The notes under the pieces are model-generated. The model did not search any database, had not been told where the DNA came from, and worked only from the letters and a program-made list of their open reading frames with translations. A stretch of DNA of 64,000 nucleotides, taken from assembly GCA_963715565.1 (NCBI GenBank), contig OY970256.1, positions 4,154,001-4,218,000 of the forward strand, written 5' to 3'. The stretch comes from JACVRN01 sp963715565. Lineage in GTDB: Bacteria; Acidobacteriota; Blastocatellia; Pyrinomonadales; Pyrinomonadaceae. Both the position numbers and the translations under genes were made by a program. Shown one piece after another: positions 56,901 through 63,726 of the stretch. The first letter of the stretch is position 1. Every line of letters begins with the position of its first letter.

Positions 56901-58937
56901 CTAATCTACCAGGACGATGCCGTCCGTGAGGACGATGCCATCGGTGATCACGATGCCGTCCGTGATGACTATCCCGTCGGTGATGACGATACCGTCTGTG
57001 ATAACGATGCCGAGGTCATGAATCAAGATGCCGTCAGTGATGACGATGCCATCCGTGATGACGATGCCGAGGTCGTGAATCAGTATACCGTCGGTGATGA
57101 CGATGCCGTCTGTGATAACGATGCCGTCCGTGAGGACGATGCCGTCGGTGATCACGATGCCCAGGCCGAGCGCGATGCCGTCGGTCAGCAGCCTGCCATC
57201 CGTGAGGACGATGCCGTCGCCGCGCGCGAAGCCGTCCGTGATGACGATGCCGAGGTCATGAATCAGTATACCGTCGGTGATGACGATGCCGTCCGTGAGG
57301 ACGATGCCGTCCGTGATGACGATGCCGTTGACCTTGACCGGGCTGTTGGAGAAGATCACGCCGAATGCGTAGGAGATGTGCGAGTTGTAGGCGACTTCTT
57401 CACCGGCGATGGTGCTGGATTTGCCGAGCGACGAGAGCGTGTTGTTCGACTTGAACACACGGTCGCCGGCCTGAAGCTTGTCGGCGTTCGGGACGATGGC
57501 GCGCGCCATGGCGACTGCGCCGACGGCGTTCACAGCGCCCGCGCCCTGCGTAACGATGCTCTGCGTCTGATTGCCGAACTTGACGCCCGGAAGCTGTTGC
57601 GCGGTGCGTGTGAGCGCGGCGCGGACGAGACCGGGAGTCAGCGAGTTGTTGGCTTCGAGCATCAGGGCAACCGTGCCTGCGACGACGGGAGCGGCGAAGC
57701 TCGTGCCGGAGTATTTGAAGTAAGCGTTCTGGAGTGCATCGCCGCTCGTCGGCTGCTGAATGTTCTTCTGCATCGGGCTGTAGAAGCCCTGGGTCGTATC
57801 CTGCGACATGGCCGCAATCACGCGCGAGCCGGGAGCAACGATGTCAGGCTTTGCAAGGTGGTCAATCTGCGTCGGTCCTTTGGAAGAATAATCGGCTACG
57901 AAATCGTCCGAGCGCTGTGCGGTCTGGCGGGAATCGGTTGCGCCGACCGTGATGACGTAGGGGCTGTTGGCAGGGCTCGTGATTGTGCCGTAAGCGAGCT
58001 GGTAAATCTCTTTGCCGTTGTTGTCGAAGCCGACGACCTTGGAGGTGCGACCGTAGTTGCCTGCGCTCGCCACAACCACTATGCCTGCGAAGTAAGCGCG
58101 TGCGACCGCCTGGCAAACGGGGTCTTGTCTGTAGGATTCGTAAATCGCGCCGCCGACGCTCATGTTGATGACGCGGATGTTGAAGGCCGACCTGTTTTTG
58201 ATGGTCCAGTTAATCGCGCTCAGCAGGTTCGAGGTGCGACCGATGCCCTTTTCGTCAATCACTCGGAGGTCAACCAGATTCGCATCCGGCGCGATGCCCG
58301 TGTAGTTCGAGCCGTAGCCGTTGGAGGCCGAGCCGTTGCCAGCCGCTACGCTCGCGACGCCAGTGCCGTGACCGTACTGGTCGCCAGCCGTCTTGCTGCC
58401 CGTGAAATCCACTGAAGTAAGCACGCGCGACTTCTTGGCTTTGCCGTTGAAGTCCGGGTGGTTGGTGCTGATGCCGCTGTCCAGAACGGCGATGGTGACG
58501 CCCTTGCCAGTGACGCCGGGCATCCGTGCGAGACCCTGCTGAACTTTGCTCGCGCCGGTGGTTTCGGTCAGGAGACCCTGCGATTGGACGGGGCGGTCGG
58601 AGGCGACATAAACGACGTCTTCGCGAGCGGCCAGCGCGGCAACCGTGTTGGCCGGAACGTCTGCGACCACGGTGTTGAGCGCATCGTAGCTGGCACGCTT
58701 GCGACCGCCGGTCTGGTTGATGGCGTCGTCGGAGAGCTGGCCTTTGGCTTGGATGATGACGCGGACTGTGCCATTGGATTTAGCGGAAGCTTCAAGCTCG
58801 GGGGCGAGCTTCTTAGCCGAACGCGACTGGCTTCTGTTGTCCTGCTTGGCTGCCGTTTTGGCAAGGACGGTCAGGGGAGTTACAGAAACCAGCACCAGGC
58901 TGATTAAGCTCAAGTAAGCGGTAATTTTTCGCAACAT
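56901..58937 (-). CDS. S8 subtilisin-like protease with C-terminal DG hexapeptide repeats
   Basis: A 678-residue secreted serine protease. The start at 58937 follows AAGGAT; the signal peptide is KITAYLSLISLVLVSVTPLT. Residues about 45-120 are an I9-type propeptide. The catalytic triad is complete: Asp in IAVLDSGISTNHPDF, His in YGHGTGVASVAAGNG, Ser in YSGTSFAAPVVAG. After residue about 535 the chain turns into about two dozen near-identical units of IVITDG or IVLTDG, with ILIHDLG variants, to the last residue (VLVD). This tail may be a surface or calcium-binding beta-solenoid. The opposite strand of the repeat is open but is only a shadow. Confidence 0.9.
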   Translation of the reverse strand: MLRKITAYLSLISLVLVSVTPLTVLAKTAAKQDNRSQSRSAKKLAPELEASAKSNGTVRVIIQAKGQLSDDAINQTGGRKRASYDALNTVVADVPANTVAALAAREDVVYVASDRPVQSQGLLTETTGASKVQQGLARMPGVTGKGVTIAVLDSGISTNHPDFNGKAKKSRVLTSVDFTGSKTAGDQYGHGTGVASVAAGNGSASNGYGSNYTGIAPDANLVDLRVIDEKGIGRTSNLLSAINWTIKNRSAFNIRVINMSVGGAIYESYRQDPVCQAVARAYFAGIVVVASAGNYGRTSKVVGFDNNGKEIYQLAYGTITSPANSPYVITVGATDSRQTAQRSDDFVADYSSKGPTQIDHLAKPDIVAPGSRVIAAMSQDTTQGFYSPMQKNIQQPTSGDALQNAYFKYSGTSFAAPVVAGTVALMLEANNSLTPGLVRAALTRTAQQLPGVKFGNQTQSIVTQGAGAVNAVGAVAMARAIVPNADKLQAGDRVFKSNNTLSSLGKSSTIAGEEVAYNSHISYAFGVIFSNSPVKVNGIVITDGIVLTDGIVITDGILIHDLGIVITDGFARGDGIVLTDGRLLTDGIALGLGIVITDGIVLTDGIVITDGIVITDGILIHDLGIVITDGIVITDGILIHDLGIVITDGIVITDGIVITDGIVITDGIVLTDGIVLVD
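56905..57345 (-). repeat. 18-bp coding tandem repeat in the protease tail
   Basis: The C-terminal part of the protease gene is a tandem array of an 18-bp unit encoding Gly-Ile-Val-Ile-Thr-Asp, interspersed with 21-bp units encoding the ILIHDLG variant. Units differ mostly at synonymous positions and Ile/Leu swaps, suggesting expansion by unequal exchange followed by drift under protein-level selection. Confidence 0.85.
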
Positions 58938-59290
58938 GGTAGTTATCCTTTTACTTTCAAAGTGCCGCTTCGTGGGAGCCAAGCTTTATTGCGAGGGGGG
59001 AAACAGGCACGAGTCAAAATTTTCAAGTACTTCTGAGATCGCCGACAGGACTTGCTCGGCATCTTGAGGAACGCCTTGCATCAGCTTTGAAGGGTCAAGG
59101 CCGCTGTCCCCTCCAACTGATCCGGTTCCTGTCAACGATCTGCCCCCTTCTATTTCAACCCGCATGCCACACTTGCAAAGAATCCGCTAAAACACCTAAC
59201 CCCATAATTACCAACACTTACAGCCCCTCTCCACCCCCTCCACAAATCCCCCAAAACAACCCCCAAATTGGATACCTTGTATCCACCAAA

Positions 59291-59324
59291 CCACCCCCAA
59301 CCACACCCCCACCCCTCCCCCTCC
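59291..59324 (-). other. G-quadruplex-forming motif (minus strand)
   Basis: The plus strand has four runs of four or five C separated by 7, 1 and 1 bases (CCCCCAACCACACCCCC, ACCCCTCCCCC). On the minus strand this reads as G5-G4-G5-G5 with short loops, a strong quadruplex consensus. It sits in a 130-bp tract almost without G on the plus strand. Confidence 0.6.
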
Positions 59325-59372
59325 ATAAAGGCTCGCAAATACACATATTTCCGTGAAAAGTGGACAAATACA

Positions 59373-59417
59373 TGAGGTGGTAACTTGGTATCCACTGGAT
59401 ACCAAGTTACCACCTCA
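59373..59417. repeat. 45-bp near-perfect palindrome with GGTATCC core
   Basis: Two 22-bp arms start TGAGGTGGTAACTTGGTATC and end in the exact complement, around a single central C. On the plus strand it is followed by TTTTTT, so it could terminate transcription, but no plus-strand gene ends here. A smaller GGATACCTTGTATCC lies about 100 bp upstream. It could be an operator or a recombination site. Confidence 0.6.
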
Positions 59418-59459
59418 TTTTTTGGTGGGATTTGCCCCAAAAGTTAAGATGCTGCGACT

Positions 59460-59508
59460 TTGCCTATAAAAAGGCACTTGCCTATAAATAGAGCGGCTTG
59501 CCTATAAA
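59460..59508 (+). repeat. Three direct repeats TTGCCTATAAA
   Basis: Identical 11-mers start at 59460, 59478 and 59498, spaced 18 and 20 bp. Iteron-like spacing near two helical turns suggests a protein-binding array such as a regulator site or plasmid-type origin. No replication gene is present, so an origin is unproven. Confidence 0.5.
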
Positions 59509-59674
59509 ATAGATTGCGCCTCACAAGCCCCCGTCCGAATCCGGCCTTGCAAAAATTTTTGCATCTCCGAAATTCCCTCTCCCCGCCCGCAAGTTTTCTT
59601 GCTATCATGCGCGAGCACACTTATGCCTGTGCTGCCGCGCCTCGGCAGCAAGTATCAGTAAGATTGAGCCAGCA

Positions 59675-59875
59675 CTAAACGACCGCCAGCAAGACCTCTA
59701 AGACGGTCAACGTTGCCTGTGCAATTCCGTTTTGTATGTCGCCGGATACGGCAATCGGTTGTCCCATTTCTCCGGTAGTATTACTTGGCGGGGCAATCGG
59801 TTGCCCCATTTCCCCTGCATAGATCGGAGCAGTAAGCGCCAGAGTAAGCACTAATGCTTGAATTAGTTTTCGCAT
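59675..59875 (-). CDS. Small secreted peptide with duplicated GEMGQPIA motif
   Basis: A 66-residue predicted preprotein. Residues 1-20 are a textbook signal peptide (MRKLIQALVLTLALTAPIYA with an AxA-type cleavage site). The mature part is two copies of GEMGQPIA separated by PPSNTT, then SGDIQNGIA and a hydrophobic end (TLTVLEVLLAVV). A good ribosome site (AAAGGA, 9 nt before the ATG at 59875) supports translation. The gene is divergent from a TPR/Fis regulator with 52 bp between start codons. I infer an exported signalling or surface peptide; the hydrophobic tail could equally insert in a membrane. No named family recognised. Confidence 0.7.
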   Translation of the reverse strand: MRKLIQALVLTLALTAPIYAGEMGQPIAPPSNTTGEMGQPIAVSGDIQNGIAQATLTVLEVLLAVV

Positions 59876-59927
59876 GTGATTTGTCCTTTGCAAAAAATCC
59901 TACAAGTCTGTGAAAGGCGTGCCTCAC
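59876..59927. promoter_or_regulatory. 52-bp divergent intergenic region, peptide/regulator pair
   Basis: Both genes must be driven from this short segment or from within each other's 5' ends. It holds the two ribosome sites: AAAGGA towards the peptide gene and AAAGG towards the regulator. The remaining few bases include CAAAAAATCC. There is no room for two separate full promoters, which implies overlapping transcripts or promoters inside the coding regions. Confidence 0.5.
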
Positions 59928-61343
59928 ATGAGTTTAGCAGAACTTATTCAAGACCTTCTCGCAAGATGTGACAAAGCGGCTGAATTGATTTATGCCGGAC
60001 AGTATGAAGAGGCGAGAGAGAGTCTGGGCGAGCTATGGCAGGGTGTGGGCGTCCGTCCTAACATTGCCAGTTATCCACTAGAGATTGCCGCAGAAGCATT
60101 ATTAAGATGCGGGTCTTTGTCCGGCTTTCTCGGGCACGCACAGGCTAAGGATGCACAGGAAAAAGCTAAAGACCTGTTAACAGAAGCACTCCATATCTTT
60201 CAAACTCTCAACCTCAAAACTAAAGTCTCCGAAACGCAGTACGAGCTTGGCGTCTGCTACTGGCGCGCGGGCGCGTTTGAAGAGGCCCGTATTGTCTTTG
60301 ACCAAGCACTTAACGGAGCAACGCGAGAGCAGCACGGCAAGATTGTCATTGGCCGCGCGTTGGTAGAAATCTTTAGCGGAAGATATGAAGAAGCGCAGAG
60401 CATTTTAATAGAAGCTAGACCGTCATTTGAAAACGCCTCTCATGCTCTCAAGGGTAGATGGCACGGACACATGGGCTTAGTGTTTCGCAGGATGGCACAA
60501 GGCCGAATAGAGCTTTTAGACAAGGCCATCATTGAATACACAGCCGCTATTTATCACTATGAGCAAGCCGGACACATTCGCTACTGTGGAAGCAATCAAA
60601 ACAATCTTGCTTTCTTGTTGTATAAGCTCGAACGTTACCCGGAAGCACATGAGCATTTAGATAAAGCGTGCCAGATTTTCATTGGTCTTAACGACCCCGG
60701 CAATGCTGCCCAAGTGGAAGAAACGAGAGCGCGAGTCTTACTAGCAGAAGAACGTTACGAAGAAGCAAGACAGACCATCCTTGAAGTAGTAGATATTTTT
60801 GAGAAAGGCGGAGAGCAAGGTCTTTTAGCTGACGCGCTCCGAATCAAGGCCACTATTCAAGCTCGACTGATGGATGGCAACTCATTACATACGTTTCGCC
60901 GTGCCATCAACACGGCAGAAAACGCGGGCGCACTCTTCATTGCCGGACGTGCTGCCGTCGCCATGATCGAAGAACATGGAGAGCGTTTGTCGGAAAGCAA
61001 ACTCTATCACCTATATCAACGTGCTGACAGGCTCTTAGCGACTACACAGGATGCCGAAGATATTGCCCGCTTGCGTGCCTGTGCCCGCCTTGTTATGCGT
61101 AAGCTGTACGGGCCTGAGCTTGATGAATATTTCACTTTACCGGAAACAGTCTTGCAGTATGAAGCCCGCTTTATTGAGCAGGCATTAAAGGAAGAACGGG
61201 GAAGCGTCACACATGCCGCTCGCCGTCTGAGCATCACTCATCAAAGGCTCGCCTCTATTCTCAAGACCCGCCATAAAGACCTTCTCAGTAAAAGAAAGCC
61301 TGAAATCACCCGTAAGAAAAGCATCATCCGAAAAGGCAAATAG
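59928..61343 (+). CDS. TPR-repeat regulator with C-terminal Fis-type HTH
   Basis: A 471-residue soluble protein. Residues 1-385 are a helical TPR superhelix with recognisable units (AELIYAGQYEEARESLGELW, YELGVCYWRAGAFEEARIVF, NLAFLLYKLERYPEAHEHLD, RVLLAEERYEEARQTILEVV). Residues about 410-455 form a Fis/NtrC-type HTH: EARFIEQALKEERGSVTHAA then RRLSITHQRLASILK. The last 20 residues are very basic. A sensor array followed by a DNA-binding domain suggests a regulator whose TPR groove binds a ligand, perhaps the neighbouring peptide. I chose the ATG at 59928 after AAAGG; a GTG at 59910 is possible. Base composition is lower in GC than in the polysaccharide locus. Confidence 0.82.
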   Translation: MSLAELIQDLLARCDKAAELIYAGQYEEARESLGELWQGVGVRPNIASYPLEIAAEALLRCGSLSGFLGHAQAKDAQEKAKDLLTEALHIFQTLNLKTKVSETQYELGVCYWRAGAFEEARIVFDQALNGATREQHGKIVIGRALVEIFSGRYEEAQSILIEARPSFENASHALKGRWHGHMGLVFRRMAQGRIELLDKAIIEYTAAIYHYEQAGHIRYCGSNQNNLAFLLYKLERYPEAHEHLDKACQIFIGLNDPGNAAQVEETRARVLLAEERYEEARQTILEVVDIFEKGGEQGLLADALRIKATIQARLMDGNSLHTFRRAINTAENAGALFIAGRAAVAMIEEHGERLSESKLYHLYQRADRLLATTQDAEDIARLRACARLVMRKLYGPELDEYFTLPETVLQYEARFIEQALKEERGSVTHAARRLSITHQRLASILKTRHKDLLSKRKPEITRKKSIIRKGK

Positions 61344-61375
61344 TTTAGATGGTGATGAAAAAGTCTCTCAGAAGG

Positions 61376-61648
61376 TTAGCTTTCTTCACTCCGCTTAGGC
61401 CCTTGTGAGGATTTAGGTATTCCGCAAAGAATTTCAAGGCCCTTCTCATCTAGCATTTTGTCTAAAACGCGTATTGCAACACGAACCACTTCGGCTTTGC
61501 AGGTTCTAGCTCCTTTTTCGTTATAGCGATCAACAAGCCCTTCTAGCAACTCCAAGTCTTCTTGCAGCATCGTGAAATATCCCTTCACGGAATGCTCGTT
61601 CGTTTTGGGGCGATTTTTAAGGCGGTCTTTTAGGTCTTTTGAGGCCAT
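61376..61648 (-). CDS. Ribbon-helix-helix (CopG-like) DNA-binding protein
   Basis: A 90-residue protein. The central part YFTMLQEDLELLEGLVDRYN followed by TCKAEVVRVAIRVLDKML fits a ribbon-helix-helix: a strand, a helix, a turn and a second helix of the type 'SKAEVVRxAI'. Such proteins serve as autoregulators of plasmid, phage or toxin-antitoxin operons. The ATG at 61648 is followed upstream by three 17-bp inverted repeats that are likely its operators. It converges on the TPR regulator with 32 bp between stops. The acidic/basic tail (PKSSQGPKRSEES) is disordered. Function in partition or antitoxin activity is possible; no partner toxin is adjacent. Confidence 0.68.
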   Translation of the reverse strand: MASKDLKDRLKNRPKTNEHSVKGYFTMLQEDLELLEGLVDRYNEKGARTCKAEVVRVAIRVLDKMLDEKGLEILCGIPKSSQGPKRSEES

Positions 61649-61669
61649 TTAAGGTTAGCTTAACATATG

Positions 61670-61731
61670 ATACGAATAATTTGTATTATTCAGTTAATTT
61701 GTACTATACAAATTATACGAACTATTTGTAT
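61670..61731. promoter_or_regulatory. Array of three 17-bp inverted repeats (probable RHH operators)
   Basis: Three sites of the form ATACGAANNATTTGTAT: ATACGAATAATTTGTAT (61670-61686), ATTTGTACTATACAAAT (61697-61713) and ATACGAACTATTTGTAT (61715-61731). Centres are 27 and 18 bp apart. The array begins 22 bp upstream of the RHH start codon, in very AT-rich DNA with TATAAT-like hexamers on both strands. Autoregulation by the RHH protein is the simplest reading. Confidence 0.65.
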
Positions 61732-61842
61732 AATTGCTGAGACTTGACCGGAGTATTGCGGGATGATAAAAGCCCCTGCTAGAATCAGGATGGCTCATTG
61801 TCCCCGCAAAATTTCCTCAGTTATTTATCAGGAGTAAGGTTT

Positions 61843-62133
61843 GTGAAGGCTATAGACGAGTGTAGCCCGCCATTGGATACCGGTATTATAGATGCCGTAA
61901 GGGTATTGTGTGAGGCCGGCATCGAAACCTTTGAATCATGTGAAGGTGGGACAGGTCATGCATACCCTGAACCCACCGTAAGGTTTCATGGAGATCAAGC
62001 AGAAGGCTTTAGAGCTTTAGCGGCTGCAATGCATGGCGGCCTTTGTGTTGCCGAACTTCGCCGCGTGTGGCCCTTGCTTGACGGTGAACCTACAGGGCCT
62101 TGGTGGGAACTGACGTTCGCCAAAGCCCTGTAG
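61843..62133 (+). CDS. Small hypothetical protein of mobile-element type
   Basis: A 96-residue protein. The start is the GTG at 61843, preceded by AGGAG at 8-nt spacing; the longer TTG frame is less likely. The sequence begins VKAIDECSPPLDTGIIDAVR, continues ETFESCEGGTGHAYPEPTVRFH and ends LLDGEPTGPWWELTF. The ESCEGG...H..PEP...F pattern is one I associate with uncharacterised genes of phages and accessory regions, but I cannot name a function. The conserved Cys, His and Glu could form a metal or catalytic site. It is transcribed away from the RHH gene. Confidence 0.65.
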   Translation: MKAIDECSPPLDTGIIDAVRVLCEAGIETFESCEGGTGHAYPEPTVRFHGDQAEGFRALAAAMHGGLCVAELRRVWPLLDGEPTGPWWELTFAKAL

Positions 62134-62139
62134 CGCAAC

Positions 62140-62301
62140 CTAGCGGCGACGACCAGCGTTGATGTCAGCGCACTCTTTGCAGAGCGGCTTGCCGCCCGTG
62201 CCAGTGCGCAGATTTTCGCGCTCGATATTGTTGCCGGTGTTGCATTCAGTGTTGTTGTGGTGAACATTCTGCTTCACAGAATGCCAAGGATTGGTTTTCA
62301 T
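62140..62301 (-). CDS. Tiny Cys/His-rich protein, possible zinc finger
   Basis: A 53-residue protein starting at the ATG at 62301, with GGAG 8 nt upstream; the longer frame lacks a ribosome site. Contents are NPWHSVKQNVHHNNTECNTG and KPLCKECADINAGRRR. Two histidines and three cysteines (HH..C and CKEC) could bind one zinc. It converges on the previous gene with only 6 bp between stops. A strong hairpin lies upstream in its probable leader. No family recognised. Confidence 0.55.
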   Translation of the reverse strand: MKTNPWHSVKQNVHHNNTECNTGNNIERENLRTGTGGKPLCKECADINAGRRR

Positions 62302-62335
62302 AATGGTGACTCCATTGTGAACTGCCGCATGGAAC

Positions 62336-62365
62336 GGTGAGCCGTAGCTCGAACTGCGGCTCACC
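62336..62365 (-). promoter_or_regulatory. Stable hairpin upstream of the Cys/His-rich gene
   Basis: The stem GGTGAGCCGTAG pairs with CTGCGGCTCACC (one G-T pair) around CTCGAA. An outer CTGCCG/CGGCAG pair flanks it. It lies 35 bp before the start codon, so it would be in the 5' leader of the mRNA or act as a terminator for transcription entering from the Fic side; no U run follows. The rest of 62366-62541 shows nothing I can name. Confidence 0.45.
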
Positions 62366-62541
62366 TAACGGCAGGAGTTTTCAGTTGAGGACGCGCTTAC
62401 GCCCCGCCCAATCGGTTGCCATCAACCGAAGATTAACCCCTTTGTCAATTACTAGACATCACCATAGTTGCCTACGCAACATCTAGTACTCTTCCATTTT
62501 ACGCCTTTTTTAGCACTCTGCAATAGAGAGCGCCAAAAAAA

Positions 62542-63726
62542 TCATAAAAATGGGTGAGTCTTTGCCTTTGGCAACCGACTCACCACTTCAAAGAACTCTG
62601 TTTCTGTAATCTGCGTGGGCCAATCCAAGTTAATGGAAATACTCCAGCGCCCTTCACCATTCTTTCGCGCGGATACCGCGCCGAGATTTATCAAGTTGTC
62701 CAGATCACGGAATAAAGCTTTTGACGGACTACTGAGGAGTCTGTAAAGACCACTTGTTCTCCTTATTAAATCAACTAAATCTATCTCATCATCTTCTAAT
62801 AACAATTTCAATATCTCTATCTGTCGTTGAGCAATTACACGCTTTCTCGTATTTTCAAGGCGATTGAAAAGGTCAAACATTACATTGCGGAATAGAGCTT
62901 TAGATACATGAGTCTTTATTTCACTAAACAACCGCCTACATTGAAGTGCGATACCTTTAAGCCCAAATTTAAGGAAAGGTGTTAGATCATGCCCTAAAGA
63001 GCGGGACTCACTTAAAGTATTAAGATAAGCAGTTTTCTCATCATAGTAATAGTTGGACATTGCGATAAAAAGCGTGTCTCTCAGTCCAGCACGCTGTAAC
63101 ACTAATGCCTCCAAAGCACGCGCAGTTCTACCATTGCCGTCAAGGAACGGGTGGATAGCAGCAAAGTGATAATGCAAAGCTAATGCTTGAATTAGTAAGT
63201 CTTCATCTTTGAAGTCACGTTGTATAGCGTGGGCAAACCGAGCAAAGGCTTGTTCACATTCCTCACCGCCCTCTGCGCCTCGATGTCGTGGTGCGCCGAA
63301 GTTGACGTTTTCATCGCGCCCTCGAATAACTCCAGGTGGGCAATGGTCATCATCTGCCCCGGTTACTATACGGCGATGAACATCTAAAATAAGTTCCTCG
63401 TTAATCGGCAAATCATCGGGCAGGTCGGCAATCCATTTATAGGTCAGCTTTGCGGCCCTCGCTTGTCGCTGAGAGCGAGTAAACAACTGATCGGCAGTCT
63501 CTTTTAAGGCAGCTTCTAGTTCGCCCTCGGTGAAATCTGCCCCTTCTATGCGAGAAGTACCGGCTACCTCTCGCTTCAGTTGTATGTCTTGCAGTTTTTC
63601 AGCCCAACTGCGCTGATATGGAATAGTGGTAAGGGATAGTACTGTCGCTTTAGCCTCAGTTAATTCCTTTACTAAAGCCCTTGCGTCATATTGAATCCAA
63701 TCTTGTGGAATCTCATAGCGAATCAT
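62542..63726 (-). CDS. Fic-family AMP-transferase (self-inhibited, class II type)
   Basis: A 394-residue Fic protein that likely transfers AMP or another nucleotide moiety to proteins. The catalytic loop HPFLDGNGRTARALE is complete (His, Asp, GNGR, Arg). The N-terminal inhibitory helix TSRIEGADF matches (S/T)xxxE(G/N), so activity is expected to be restrained in cis. After the Fic core a winged-helix-like C-terminal region (ILKLLLEDDEIDLVDLIRRT) is present, as in many chromosomal Fic proteins. I prefer the ATG at 63726 (MIRYEIPQDW); a GTG at 63831 adds 35 residues. Neither has a clear ribosome site. Its AT content matches the accessory region. Confidence 0.88.
   Translation of the reverse strand: MIRYEIPQDWIQYDARALVKELTEAKATVLSLTTIPYQRSWAEKLQDIQLKREVAGTSRIEGADFTEGELEAALKETADQLFTRSQRQARAAKLTYKWIADLPDDLPINEELILDVHRRIVTGADDDHCPPGVIRGRDENVNFGAPRHRGAEGGEECEQAFARFAHAIQRDFKDEDLLIQALALHYHFAAIHPFLDGNGRTARALEALVLQRAGLRDTLFIAMSNYYYDEKTAYLNTLSESRSLGHDLTPFLKFGLKGIALQCRRLFSEIKTHVSKALFRNVMFDLFNRLENTRKRVIAQRQIEILKLLLEDDEIDLVDLIRRTSGLYRLLSSPSKALFRDLDNLINLGAVSARKNGEGRWSISINLDWPTQITETEFFEVVSRLPKAKTHPFL

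Larger units (their letters stand above)
58938..59674. other. 737-bp gap with unusual DNA motifs at the start of the AT-richer region
   Basis: There is no supported gene. The region contains, in order: the promoter side of the protease gene; a G-poor, C-rich tract (59188-59325); a 45-bp palindrome (59373-59417); three TTGCCTATAAA repeats (59460-59508); the palindrome TGCAAAAATTTTTGCA (59548-59563); and a hairpin TGCTGCCG/CGGCAGCA (59630-59650) just after the peptide gene. Two overlapping short ORFs in the C-rich tract have no coding character. This may be the edge of an accessory region. Confidence 0.55.

Noticed and set aside
57018..58415. Long plus-strand ORF rich in DD motifs opposite the S8 protease
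   Set aside because: It is the antisense reading of the 18-bp repeat and the protease domain. The protease has a complete triad, signal peptide and ribosome site on the minus strand.
59087..59440. Overlapping short ORFs in the C-rich tract on both strands
   Set aside because: Proline- or glycine-rich translations are a by-product of base composition; no ribosome site and no coding character.
59460..59508. Calling the TTGCCTATAAA repeats a plasmid origin
   Set aside because: No replication initiator gene, DnaA boxes or partition genes are visible in the window, so only a repeat array is claimed.
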